Below the pieces are notes generated by a model. The model was not told the origin of the DNA, did no database searches, and saw only the letters and a list, made by a program, of their open reading frames with translations. A stretch of DNA of 64,000 bases from AC-49 sp963817035 (GTDB taxonomy: Bacteria > Actinomycetota > Thermoleophilia > Solirubrobacterales > Solirubrobacteraceae), in assembly GCA_963817035.1 (NCBI GenBank), contig CAWFMM010000004.1, forward strand, positions 620,001-684,000, written 5' to 3'. Made by a program: the position numbers and the translations under genes. This document shows positions 52,810 to 62,466 of this stretch, one piece after another (positions within the stretch are counted from its first letter, which is position 1; each line of letters begins with the position of its first letter).

Positions 52810-53943
52810 GTGAACGTGTGCCCGTTGGCCGAACGGCTGATCAGTTATGACACCTCCTCGCCCGAGCAATTGCGGGCCGCCGCGGGCTTCGTCAAGGGCT
52901 GGCTCGAGGCGCGCGGGGTGACCGTCGCCGAGCGCGATTTCGACGGTCTGCCGGTGATCCGCGCCTACTGCGGCGGGCGCCCGGACAGCAGCCATGTCGC
53001 ATCGATCGTCCTGCACGGCCACCTCGACGTCGTTCCTGCGCGCGAGGGCCAGTTCGACCCCAGAATCGAGGGCGATCGGCTGATCGGCCGCGGGGCCTAC
53101 GACATGAAGGGCGCGCTGGCGGCGATGATGTGCGTGATGCACGACGCCGCCGAGCAGTCCGACGTGCGTGTTGAACTGGTGTGCGTTCCCGACGAGGAGG
53201 CCGAAGACGTGGAGAACCGTTCCACCGACGTGCTCGTCTCAGAGGGCCTGCGCGCCGACTTCGCGATCACGGGCGAACCGACCGACCTGCACATCGGTGT
53301 TCAGGCCAAGGGCGTGCTCGCGATTCGCATCGCGGTGAGCGGGACCGCGGCGCACGGCTCGACGCCGTGGCTCGGCGACAACGCGATCCTCAAGTCGCTC
53401 GACGTCTACCGGCGCATCGAGACGCTGCCGTTCTCGCGCCAGTCCTCGGACCTGTTCGATCGACCGTCGATCAACATCGCCCGCGTCGAGGGCGGCGACG
53501 CGTTCAACAAGGTCCCGGACAGCTGCTGGATCGACGTCGACATCCGCTTCCTGCCCAATCAGGACCCGGGCGAGATCCTGGCCCAGATTCGCGGGATCGG
53601 CGACATCGAGATCATCAAGTGCTTCATTCGCGCCCCGGCGCATGTCTCGCGCTCGAATCCCTACGTGCTGGCGCTGCGCGACGCGGTCGGGCGCTGCATC
53701 GACGGCGAGGCGCTTAGCGTCGGGCGCGACGGCGCGTCGGACGCCAACTCGTTCCTCGAGGTCGGCGTGCCGGCGGTCGAGTTCGGGCCGGTCGGCGGCG
53801 GTCACCACGGGCCGCAGGAGTGGGTGTCGATCTCGTCGCTTCAGTCCTACCGCGAAGCGCTCGGCGCGTTCATCCGTGAGCTGCCCGCTCACCTCGCCGG
53901 TGTCCCGATGCCCCTGCGAGCGGTCGAGGGCGGACGGACGTGA
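52810..53943 (+). CDS. M20 family metallopeptidase (ArgE/DapE/succinyl-type)
   Basis: 377 aa from GTG 52810 (GTG 52816 is possible). Metal ligands: HGHLDVVPA (His, Asp), GRGAYDMKGALAA (Asp), VPDEEAED (catalytic Glu pair), FAITGEPTD and the terminal GGGHHGPQEW His. The inserted dimerisation domain (~residues 170-290) is present (GTAAHGSTPW). Removes acyl groups or amino acids from small amides; the true substrate (acetylornithine, succinyl-diaminopimelate or other) cannot be assigned. Divergent from the c-di-GMP gene. Confidence 0.9.
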   Translation: MNVCPLAERLISYDTSSPEQLRAAAGFVKGWLEARGVTVAERDFDGLPVIRAYCGGRPDSSHVASIVLHGHLDVVPAREGQFDPRIEGDRLIGRGAYDMKGALAAMMCVMHDAAEQSDVRVELVCVPDEEAEDVENRSTDVLVSEGLRADFAITGEPTDLHIGVQAKGVLAIRIAVSGTAAHGSTPWLGDNAILKSLDVYRRIETLPFSRQSSDLFDRPSINIARVEGGDAFNKVPDSCWIDVDIRFLPNQDPGEILAQIRGIGDIEIIKCFIRAPAHVSRSNPYVLALRDAVGRCIDGEALSVGRDGASDANSFLEVGVPAVEFGPVGGGHHGPQEWVSISSLQSYREALGAFIRELPAHLAGVPMPLRAVEGGRT

Positions 53944-55586
53944 GCTGGCGGGCCAAGGATCCCGAGCGTCCACCCAAGGTGGCGTTCGGGATGTACAAGC
54001 GCGCGCTGCTGGCGTTCGTCGTCATCGCCCTCGCGGCGACGACCGCGGCATCGGCGGCGGTTCTGCTCAAGGTCGACGAGTTCGTCCAGATCCTGAGGAC
54101 CGGGCAGAACGGCCACGAGATCAAGATCAAGCCCGACACGCTGACGAAGGCCAAGGCCGGCGACGCGCAGACGATCCTCGTCCTGGGCTCCGATCGTCGC
54201 TTCACCGACCCCAAGTCGGCCAAGGGGTTCAAGAGCGCCCAGCCGGCGCGCTCAGACACGATCATGTTGCTGCACATGGATCCGAACGCGGCGGCGACGA
54301 CGGTGCTGTCGATTCCACGCGACCTCAAGGTCCAGATCCCGGGCCACGGCGTCGACAAGATCAACGCCGCGTACTCGATCGGTGGGCCCGACCTCGTCGC
54401 CCGCACGGTCAAGCAGTTGCTGGGGCCGGAGGTGAAGATCAACCACGTCGTCAACGTCAACTTCCACAGCTTCCAGCTCGCCGTGAACTACCTGAAGGGC
54501 GTCTACGTCGACGTCGACCAGTTCTACTACCACTCGAACGCCGGGCTGGCGCAGAGCCAGTTCTACTCGGAGATCGACATCAAGCCGGGCTACCAGAAGC
54601 TCGTCGGGTCCGACGCGTTGGCCTACGTGCGCTACCGCCACACCGACAGCGACTTCATCCGCGCCGACCGCCAGCAGGACTTTCTCCGCGAAGCCAAGAA
54701 CCAGTTCGGCCAGAGCAGGCTGTTCAAGCAGTTCAAGCCGCTGGTGAAGATCTTCTCTCGCTACACCCAGACCGACAAGGACCTCGAGAGCGTTCACGCG
54801 ATCCTGCAGCTGATCCTCCTGATGGCGTACTCGACCAAGCACCCGGTGCAGCAGGTCACGTTCCCCGCCGGAGCCGACGTCAACACACCGTTGGCCCAGT
54901 ACGTCACCGTCGATTCGGCCGCGGTCCCGACCGTGGTGCGCCAGTTCCTGCATCCGGTGCGGGTCGTCAAGGCGTCCGCGGGAAAGACGAAGACGAAGGC
55001 CAAGTCCACGCACGCCAGTCCCGCGACGAAACAGGGCAAGGCCAAGGCCCGCGCGAAGGCCAAGCTCCAGCACAAGCACGCCAAGGCGTCCGGGCTTGCC
55101 CCCGGGCTGGTCGCCGCCAAGGCGGAGATGGGCAACGCGATGGCGCCGGTCATCGCGCACCAGGAGATCGACTTCCCGGCCTACATCCCCGGGGCGATCC
55201 TCGCGGGCACGCACCTCGCCTCGTACACGTCGCCGGCGATCGAGAACCCGTACCCGTACAAGATCTACGACCGCAACATCGACAAGCGCCATCCGCGCGG
55301 CCGTCCCCACAGTGCATACCGGTTCGTCATCGCGGCGAACCTCCTCCAGGGTGGCTACTACGGCGTGCAGGGCACGGACTGGAAGAACCCGCCGCTGCTC
55401 GCCCATCCGACGAAGGCGATCGTCAAGGACGGCCGGCGGCTGCTGCTGTACACCAACGGCGGCAAGCTGAGGTTCGTCGCGTGGAAGACCCCCCGCGCCG
55501 AGTACTGGGTCTCCAACACGCTCGACTACGAGCTGACGAACCAGCAGATGATCGGCATCGCGCGGTCGCTGACCCGCTTCGGCTGA
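53940..55586 (+). CDS. LytR-CpsA-Psr family protein with Lys-rich linker
   Basis: 548 aa from GTG overlapping the peptidase stop. Cytoplasmic basic lead, one TM (~18-42), then the LCP domain: ILVLGSDRR, RSDTIMLLHMDP, LSIPRDLKVQIPGHGVDKINAAYS, YVRYRHTDSDFIRADRQQDFL (phosphoprenyl and Arg ligands present). Residues ~350-385 are a Lys/Ala/Gln linker (KTKTKAKSTH onward), followed by a C-terminal domain of unknown fold. LCP enzymes attach undecaprenyl-linked glycans to peptidoglycan. The next genes make nucleotide sugars, which fits. Confidence 0.9.
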   Translation: MSWRAKDPERPPKVAFGMYKRALLAFVVIALAATTAASAAVLLKVDEFVQILRTGQNGHEIKIKPDTLTKAKAGDAQTILVLGSDRRFTDPKSAKGFKSAQPARSDTIMLLHMDPNAAATTVLSIPRDLKVQIPGHGVDKINAAYSIGGPDLVARTVKQLLGPEVKINHVVNVNFHSFQLAVNYLKGVYVDVDQFYYHSNAGLAQSQFYSEIDIKPGYQKLVGSDALAYVRYRHTDSDFIRADRQQDFLREAKNQFGQSRLFKQFKPLVKIFSRYTQTDKDLESVHAILQLILLMAYSTKHPVQQVTFPAGADVNTPLAQYVTVDSAAVPTVVRQFLHPVRVVKASAGKTKTKAKSTHASPATKQGKAKARAKAKLQHKHAKASGLAPGLVAAKAEMGNAMAPVIAHQEIDFPAYIPGAILAGTHLASYTSPAIENPYPYKIYDRNIDKRHPRGRPHSAYRFVIAANLLQGGYYGVQGTDWKNPPLLAHPTKAIVKDGRRLLLYTNGGKLRFVAWKTPRAEYWVSNTLDYELTNQQMIGIARSLTRFG

Positions 55587-55607
55587 TCGTCCCCGTACTC
55601 CGGCCGT

Positions 55608-55613
55608 TAGCCT
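55608..55613 (+). promoter_or_regulatory. Candidate -10 (TAGCCT) of ugd
   Basis: TAGCCT ends 10 nt before the ugd ATG, no Shine-Dalgarno; leaderless-type start. Confidence 0.45.
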
Positions 55614-55623
55614 TCCCGACCCC

Positions 55624-56907
55624 ATGGCCGCCCGTGAGCCCATAGCCGTCATCGGCACCGGATACGTCGGACTCGTCACCGCGGCGGGCTTCGCCGAGCT
55701 CGGCAACGAGGTCTGGTGCATCGACATCGACGCCGACAAGGTCGCCGCGCTCCAGCGCGGCGAGGTGCCGATCTGGGAGCCCGGGCTGCCCGAGCTCGTC
55801 GCCGAGCACCGCGGGCGCCTGCACTTCTCGACCGACGTCGCCGATGCGCTGGAGCACGCGCGCCTGCTGTTCGTCGCCGTCGGAACGCCGCCGACCTACT
55901 CCGGCGACGCCGACCTGAGCGCCGTGCACTCGGTCGTCGAGGGGATTCCCGCGTCCGACCGCCACGCACTGGTCATGAAGTCGACCGTCCCGGTCGGCAC
56001 CGGCGCCTCGATCCGGCGCACGCTCGAGCAGGTCGGCAAGAGCGGGCTGAGCTACGTCTCGTGCCCGGAGTTCCTCAAGGAGGGCAGCGCGGTCGCGGAC
56101 TTCCTCAACCCCGACCGGGTCGTCGTCGGCGACACCGGCGACTGGGCCGGCGACGCGGTCGTCGAGCTCTACGCGCCGCTCGACGCGCCGCTCGTGCGCA
56201 CCGACATCGCCAGCGCCGAGATGGTCAAGCTCGCCTCCAACGCGTTCCTGGCGACCAAGATCTCGTTCATCAACGAGATCGCCAACGTCTGCGAGGAGAC
56301 CGGCGCCGACGTGATCGAGGTCGCCCGCGGCATGGGTCTCGACGACCGCATCGGCCCGAAGTTCCTGCAGGCCGGGGTCGGCTTCGGCGGCTCGTGCTTC
56401 CCCAAGGACGTCTCGGCGCTGAAGCAGCTCGCGGGCAACTCGGGCTACCACTTCCAGCTGCTCAACGCGGTGATCGAGGTCAACGAGCTGCAGAAGCGCC
56501 GCGTGATCGGCAAGCTCGAGAAGCACCTGGGGACGCTTGTCGGAAAGCGCATCGCGATGCTCGGACTGGCCTTCAAGCCGAACACCGATGACATGCGCGA
56601 CGCGACCTCGCTCGTGCTCAGCGCGCGCCTGCATGCGGCCGGCGCGTCGGTGATCGCCTATGACCCGGTGGCCGAGGCGGAGGCGCGCAAGCTGATCGCG
56701 GGCATCGACTTCGCCGACGACGCTCTGGGCTGCGTGGCCGGGGCTGACGCCGTCGTGCTGGTGACCGAGTGGCCGGAGTTCCGCGACCTCGACTTCGCCG
56801 CTGTGGCTGCCGCGATGTCCGGCACGCTGATCGTCGACGGGCGCAACGCGCTCGATCGCGACGCCGTCGTCACCGCCGGGCTTCAGTACGAGGGAATCGG
56901 TCGCTAA
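55624..56907 (+). CDS. ugd: UDP-glucose 6-dehydrogenase
   Basis: 427 aa. N-terminal NAD fold IAVIGTGYVGLVTAAGFAELGNEV, STVPVGT, EFLKEGSAVADF, then catalytic Cys258 in GVGFGGSCFPKDVSAL and FKPNTDDMRDA in the C-terminal domain. Oxidises UDP-glucose to UDP-glucuronate for acidic surface polysaccharides. Could act on another UDP-hexose (for example UDP-ManNAc), but the motif set favours UGD. 4 bp before the nucleotidyltransferase. Confidence 0.94.
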   Translation: MAAREPIAVIGTGYVGLVTAAGFAELGNEVWCIDIDADKVAALQRGEVPIWEPGLPELVAEHRGRLHFSTDVADALEHARLLFVAVGTPPTYSGDADLSAVHSVVEGIPASDRHALVMKSTVPVGTGASIRRTLEQVGKSGLSYVSCPEFLKEGSAVADFLNPDRVVVGDTGDWAGDAVVELYAPLDAPLVRTDIASAEMVKLASNAFLATKISFINEIANVCEETGADVIEVARGMGLDDRIGPKFLQAGVGFGGSCFPKDVSALKQLAGNSGYHFQLLNAVIEVNELQKRRVIGKLEKHLGTLVGKRIAMLGLAFKPNTDDMRDATSLVLSARLHAAGASVIAYDPVAEAEARKLIAGIDFADDALGCVAGADAVVLVTEWPEFRDLDFAAVAAAMSGTLIVDGRNALDRDAVVTAGLQYEGIGR

Positions 56908-56911
56908 CGCG

Positions 56912-58015
56912 ATGCAGGCGGTGATCCTGGTCGGCGGCGAAGGGACGCGGCTTCGTCCGCTGACCTCGACCGTGCCCAAGCCGGTCGTCCCGCTCGTCGA
57001 CCGGCCGTTCATCGCCTACATGCTCGAGTGGCTCAATCGCCACGGCGTCGACGACGTGATCATGAGCTGTGGCTTCCTCGCGACGAGTGTGCGCAACGTC
57101 CTCGGTGACGGGTCGAGCTTCGGTGTGCGGCTGCGCTTCGTCGAGGAGCCCGAGCCGCGCGGCACCGCCGGGGCGCTGAAGTACGCCGAGCGGTTCCTCG
57201 ACGACCGCTTCCTGATGCTCAACGGGGACGTGCTGACCGACCTCGACCTGACCGCCCAGATTGCCCAGCACGAGGCGACCGGCGCGACGGCGACGCTGGC
57301 GCTCGTTCCGGTTGACGATCCCGCGGCGTATGGGCTCGTGCGCTGCGCCGATGATCGCTCGGTCCTCGGCTTCGTCGAGAAGCCGTCGGCCGACCAGATC
57401 GACACGAATCTGATCTCCGCCGGCGCCTATGTCCTGCAGCGCAGCGTCCTCGACATGATCGCGCCCGACGTCAACGTCTCGATCGAGCGCGAGATCTGGC
57501 CGCGGCTCGTCGGGCAGGGGATGTACGGCTTCGCTGATTCCAACGCCTACTGGCTCGACATCGGCACGCCCCAGCGCTACCTGCAGGGCACGTTCGACAT
57601 CCTCGAGGGCAACGTCCGAACTGCCGTCGCCGATCGTGTGGGTGAGAGCTTCCTGTCGGTCGCCGACGACACGACGATCGACGGGCGCGTTGTGCCCCCG
57701 GCGATCGTCGAGCGCGGCTGCACGATCGCCGCGGGCGCCCACGTCGGCAGCCTCGTCGTGCTCGGTGAGGGAGTGAGCGTCGGCGCCGGGGCGAGCATCG
57801 AGCGCTCGGTCGTCCTCAACGGTGCGCAGATCAGCGAGGGCTGTCGGCTGTCGGACTGCATCGTCGCGGCCGGCGCGCGGATCGGCGCCCGGACCGTCGT
57901 CAACGGCGGGGCGGTCCTGGGGGAGGGCGTGACGATCGGCGCCGACAACGTGCTGACGCGCGGCATCAAGGTCTTCCCGCAGACCACGCTCGGCGACGGC
58001 GCGATCACCTTTTGA
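56912..58015 (+). CDS. NDP-sugar pyrophosphorylase with LbetaH domain
   Basis: 367 aa. N-terminal nucleotidyltransferase: AVILVGGEGTRLRPLTSTVPKPVVPLVDRPFI (GxGTRLRPLT, PKP), LMLNGDVLTDLDL, FVEKPS. C-terminal left-handed beta-helix (~residues 250-360) with hexapeptides IAAGAHVGSL, LGEGVSVGAGASI. Most similar in layout to actinobacterial mannose-1-phosphate guanylyltransferases. Followed by a phosphoglucose/phosphomannose isomerase, supporting GDP-mannose, though NDP choice is not certain. Confidence 0.88.
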   Translation: MQAVILVGGEGTRLRPLTSTVPKPVVPLVDRPFIAYMLEWLNRHGVDDVIMSCGFLATSVRNVLGDGSSFGVRLRFVEEPEPRGTAGALKYAERFLDDRFLMLNGDVLTDLDLTAQIAQHEATGATATLALVPVDDPAAYGLVRCADDRSVLGFVEKPSADQIDTNLISAGAYVLQRSVLDMIAPDVNVSIEREIWPRLVGQGMYGFADSNAYWLDIGTPQRYLQGTFDILEGNVRTAVADRVGESFLSVADDTTIDGRVVPPAIVERGCTIAAGAHVGSLVVLGEGVSVGAGASIERSVVLNGAQISEGCRLSDCIVAAGARIGARTVVNGGAVLGEGVTIGADNVLTRGIKVFPQTTLGDGAITF

Positions 58016-58059
58016 TCGCCAGCAACCACGTGGCAGGGCCAGTGCGCGACAATGCGCCG

Positions 58060-59127
58060 ATGAGCACCACCGAGTCCCTGACCCTCGACCGCGCGGCGAT
58101 CGCCCGCGTCGACGCCAGCGATCAGCTCGGCGACGTCCTCGCGATCCCCGAGCACCTGCGCGACGCCCTGTGGAAGGTCGAATCGAGCGAGCTCAAGCCG
58201 TGGGACTCGCCGGGCGGCCTGGTCGTCGCGGGGATGGGCGGATCCGCGATCGGCGGGCGCCTGGCTCGCGCCGTGCTCGGCGACCACGCCTCGCGGCCGC
58301 TGCTCGCCTCGCGCGCCTACGGCCTGCCGCCGTGGACGACGCCCGAGGTGACGGTCCTGTGCGCGAGCTACTCGGGCAACACCGAGGAGACCCTGGCCTG
58401 TTACGAGGCGGCCGGCGCACTCGGCGCGACGCGCGTGGCGGTGACGACCGGCGGTCGCCTGGCCGAGCTGGCCCGCCGCGACGGCGTGCCGGTGATCCCG
58501 GTCGCCGCGGTGAGCTCACCGCGCTGCGCGGTCGCCTACATGACGGTCGCCGCGCTCGAGGTTGCCGCCCACTGCGGGGCGGGGCCGCGGATGACGAGCG
58601 AGATCGACGTCGCCGCCGACCATCTCGAGCAGCTCGTGACCGAATGGGGCCCGGACGGGGCCGACGACTCGCTGGCCAAGACGCTGGCGCGGTCGCTGAA
58701 CGGCTCGATGCCGGTCATCGTCGGCGCCGGTTTCACGACGCCGATCGCCTATCGCTGGAAGACGCAGCTCAACGAGAACGCCAAGGTCCCCGCGATGGCC
58801 CAGGAGCTGCCGGAGTTCGACCACAACGACATCGTCGGCTGGCAGGGTGCGCCCGAGATCGGGCGCCTCACGGCGGTCTTCCTCGAGGACTGCGACAACC
58901 ATCCGCGCATCCGCCAGCGCGTCGAGCTGACCGAGCGCCTGATCGCCGCGAACACCGTCGGCACCTACCGCGTCGAGACCCGCGGCACGACGTCGGTCGA
59001 ACGCGTCTTCTCGCTCGTCCTGCTCGGTGACCTCGTCTCGCTCTACCTCGCCGTCCTGCGCGGCCTCGACCCCTCGCCGATCTCCGTGATCGACGAGCTC
59101 AAGGCCAGCATGGCCGCGGCCGACTGA
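58060..59127 (+). CDS. Bifunctional phosphoglucose/phosphomannose isomerase
   Basis: 355 aa from ATG 58060; TTG 58012 lies upstream without support. SIS-domain enzyme: VVAGMGGSAIGGRLA, LCASYSGNTEETLACYEAAG, NGSMPVIVGAGFTTPIAYRWKTQLNENAK, ELPEFDHNDIVGW. This is the PGI/PMI family seen in archaea and actinobacteria, interconverting fructose-6-P with glucose-6-P and mannose-6-P. Supplies mannose-6-P to the preceding sugar-nucleotide pathway. Confidence 0.9.
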   Translation: MSTTESLTLDRAAIARVDASDQLGDVLAIPEHLRDALWKVESSELKPWDSPGGLVVAGMGGSAIGGRLARAVLGDHASRPLLASRAYGLPPWTTPEVTVLCASYSGNTEETLACYEAAGALGATRVAVTTGGRLAELARRDGVPVIPVAAVSSPRCAVAYMTVAALEVAAHCGAGPRMTSEIDVAADHLEQLVTEWGPDGADDSLAKTLARSLNGSMPVIVGAGFTTPIAYRWKTQLNENAKVPAMAQELPEFDHNDIVGWQGAPEIGRLTAVFLEDCDNHPRIRQRVELTERLIAANTVGTYRVETRGTTSVERVFSLVLLGDLVSLYLAVLRGLDPSPISVIDELKASMAAAD

Positions 59128-59280
59128 CCGCCTCGCGTGCCGGGCCCGCGCCTGACCGCTTGCCCGGCGCCGGAGCCTGCAGAGGCCCGGCGGAGGGTTG
59201 CGTCGAGCTCACCTGCGATCCACGCGGAGCGTCCCCCCCGCGCCTGCCGCCCCGCAGAGATCTCGTGAGAGGGTCCTCGT

Positions 59281-59347
59281 AAGGGGTCTGACCCCTTGAG
59301 TCGCCGCCACTCAAGGGGTCAGACCCCTTGAGTGGGGGCGACTGAGA
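59281..59347. repeat. Dispersed palindromic repeat element, copy 2
   Basis: 59281-59329 is a 49-bp perfect inverted repeat: a 21-bp arm beginning AAGGGGTCTGACCCCTTGAG, a 7-nt loop CGCCGCC, and its exact complement ending AGACCCCTT. A further half copy GAGTGGGGGCGACTGAGATCT follows. Shares core and flank order with the element at 10920-10990 in opposite orientation. The inner CTTGAGT-N7-ACTCAAG equals the HspR-associated inverted repeat (HAIR) consensus, possibly by coincidence. Confidence 0.75.
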
Positions 59348-59359
59348 TCTGCGAGCCGC

Positions 59360-59390
59360 CTGACAACCTTGACACAAGCGTGCTAAGGTT
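59360..59390 (+). promoter_or_regulatory. MerR-gene promoter with dyad operator
   Basis: CTGACA (59360-59365) and TAAGGT (59384-59389) are spaced 18 nt, slightly long as at MerR-type promoters. AACCTTGACAC/GTGCTAAGGTT (59365-59390) is an imperfect dyad between them. The GTG start lies 9 nt after the -10, so the mRNA is probably leaderless and autoregulated. Confidence 0.5.
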
Positions 59391-59398
59391 TGCGGCGC

Positions 59399-59781
59399 GT
59401 GGACGCACTGACGATCAACGAAGCCGCACAGACCACCGGTTGGTCGCCGCGGATGCTTCGCTACATCGAGCGGATCGGGCTGATCGAGCCGCGCCGCTCG
59501 TCCTCGAGCTACCGGCTGTTCGGCGCCGAGGAGCTCCAGCGGCTGCGCACGTTGCGCGAGCTGCTGGCCGAGCATGACGTCGCGCTGAGCGAGATCGGCT
59601 TCGCGCTTCGCCTGCGCCGCGACCGCACGCTGCGATCCGCGGTGGAGGCGTGGCTCGAGGCGAACCCGCAGCGTCCGCCGCAGGTCCCCGCATCCGACTG
59701 GCTGCGCTGGGAGCAGGACAAGCATCAGAAGCTCATGGCGGTGGCCGCCGGCCGACGCCCCATCCCGACCCTGGAGTCCGT

Positions 59782-59785
<4 letters not shown>
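59399..59785 (+). CDS. MerR family transcriptional regulator
   Basis: 128 aa from GTG 59399. N-terminal HTH and wing: LTINEAAQTTGWSPRMLRYIERIGLIEPRRSSSSYRLFGAEELQRLRTLRELL is typical MerR; a short helical effector part follows (~80-128). No Cys-rich metal loop. ATGA overlap with ahcY makes SAM-cycle control its likely job. It is not convincingly HspR, as no dnaK/dnaJ lies nearby. Confidence 0.92.
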
Positions 59786-61212
<1,427 letters not shown>

Positions 61213-61273
61213 AGGTAGATCAACCGGGGCGCTGACCCCGGGCCACGCCCGGATCGAGTGGGCGGACGGGCAG

Positions 61274-62455
61274 ATGCCCGTCCTGCGCTCGATCCGGGAG
61301 CGCTTCTCGCGCGATCGTCCGCTCGACGGCGTCGTGATCGCCGCCTGCCTGCACGTCACCGCGGAGACGGCGAACCTGATCCGCGCGCTGACGGCGGGCG
61401 GCGCGCACGTCACGCTGGCGGCGGCCAACCCGCTCTCGACCCAGGACGACGTCGCCGAGGCACTGCGCGCCGACGGCACCGACGTGCGCGCGGTGCGCGA
61501 CGAGGACATCGACTCCTATGCGGCCAACGTCGCGTCGCTGCTCGACACGCCGCCGCAGATCACGCTCGACGACGGCGCCGACCTGATCACGCTCGTCCAC
61601 ACGGTCCGCGAGGACCTGCTCGGCGGCATGATCGGGGCGACCGAGGAGACGGCGACCGGGCTGCTGCGCGTGCGCGCGCTCCAGGACGAGCAGCGCCTCG
61701 CCGTCCCGGTCCTGGCGGTCAACGAGGCGCACTCGGAGCGCGCGTTCAACGACCGCTACGGGACCGGGCAGTCGGCGATCGACGGCATCCTGCGCGCGAC
61801 CAACCTGCTGTTCGCCGGTCTGCAGCTCGTCGTTCTCGGCTACGGCTGGACCGGCCGCGGCGTCGCCCAGCGCGCCCGCGGCGCCGGCGCGTCGGTGATC
61901 GTCTGCGAGGTCGACGCGGTGCGCGCGCTCGAGGCGCGAATGGACGGCTACGAGGTCATGCCGGCGCTCGAGGCGGCCCGTCGCGGCGATGTCTTCGTCA
62001 CCGTCACCGGCGCGCCCGGCGTCCTGCGCCGTGAGCACTTCCTGGCCATGAAGGACGGCGCGGTGCTCGCCAACGCCGGGCACTTCGACGTCGAGATCGA
62101 CCTCCCCGCGCTGGCCGAGCTGGCGGGCGACGTTCGGGAGGTGCTGCCGCTGGTCACCCAGTACGAGCTCGAGGGCCGCAAGCTCAACCTGCTCGCGCGC
62201 GGACGCGTCGTCAACCTCGCCGCGGCCGAGGGCCATCCCGCCGCGGTCATGGACCTCAGCTTCGCGATCCACGCGCTGGCCGTCGAGCATCTGGTGCGCC
62301 ACGGCGCGACGCTGGCACCCGGCGTGCACGAGGTTCCGCCGGTGATCGACTACGAGGTCGCGACGCTGAAGCTCGCCGCCCTGGGCATCGAGATCGACGA
62401 GCTGACGTCCGAGCAGCGGCGCTACCTGCGCCCGCTCGGCCCGGCGACCGGATAG
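61274..62455 (+). CDS. Divergent AHCY-like protein with substituted active site
   Basis: 393 aa from ATG 61274, of the shorter archaeal/thermophile AHCY type: VVIAACLHVTAETANL, LTLDDGADLITLVHT-like block, GATEETATG, GYGWTGRGVAQRARGAGASVI (NAD fold), NAGHFDVEIDL, NLAAAEGHPAAVMDLSFA. The catalytic strand, normally VND-x-x-TK ... FDN-x-YG, reads VNEAHSERAFNDRYG, so Lys becomes Glu155, Asp becomes Asn159 and Asn becomes Asp160. Conserved family residues (RIEWADGQ) lie just before the ATG, so translation may start at a CTG (61232). NAD-binding but catalytically doubtful. Confidence 0.8.
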   Translation: MPVLRSIRERFSRDRPLDGVVIAACLHVTAETANLIRALTAGGAHVTLAAANPLSTQDDVAEALRADGTDVRAVRDEDIDSYAANVASLLDTPPQITLDDGADLITLVHTVREDLLGGMIGATEETATGLLRVRALQDEQRLAVPVLAVNEAHSERAFNDRYGTGQSAIDGILRATNLLFAGLQLVVLGYGWTGRGVAQRARGAGASVIVCEVDAVRALEARMDGYEVMPALEAARRGDVFVTVTGAPGVLRREHFLAMKDGAVLANAGHFDVEIDLPALAELAGDVREVLPLVTQYELEGRKLNLLARGRVVNLAAAEGHPAAVMDLSFAIHALAVEHLVRHGATLAPGVHEVPPVIDYEVATLKLAALGIEIDELTSEQRRYLRPLGPATG

Positions 62456-62458
62456 CGT
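62453..62458 (+). promoter_or_regulatory. Candidate -10 (TAGCGT) of the sugar nucleotidyltransferase
   Basis: TAGCGT ends 8 nt before ATG 62467; no Shine-Dalgarno. Overlaps the stop of the AHCY-like gene. Confidence 0.35.
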
Positions 62459-62466
62459 CCGCCCCG

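Larger units (their letters stand above)
59128..59398. other. 271-bp intergenic region with repeat element and MerR promoter
   Basis: Between the isomerase and the MerR gene. GC-rich sequence with no gene, then the palindromic repeat element (59281-59347) and a MerR operator/promoter (59360-59390). No SAH riboswitch core was recognised although ahcY lies downstream. Confidence 0.7.

Noticed and set aside
59128..59280. SAH riboswitch upstream of MerR-ahcY
   Set aside because: I looked for the conserved SAH riboswitch core and did not find it; regulation is better explained by the MerR dyad.
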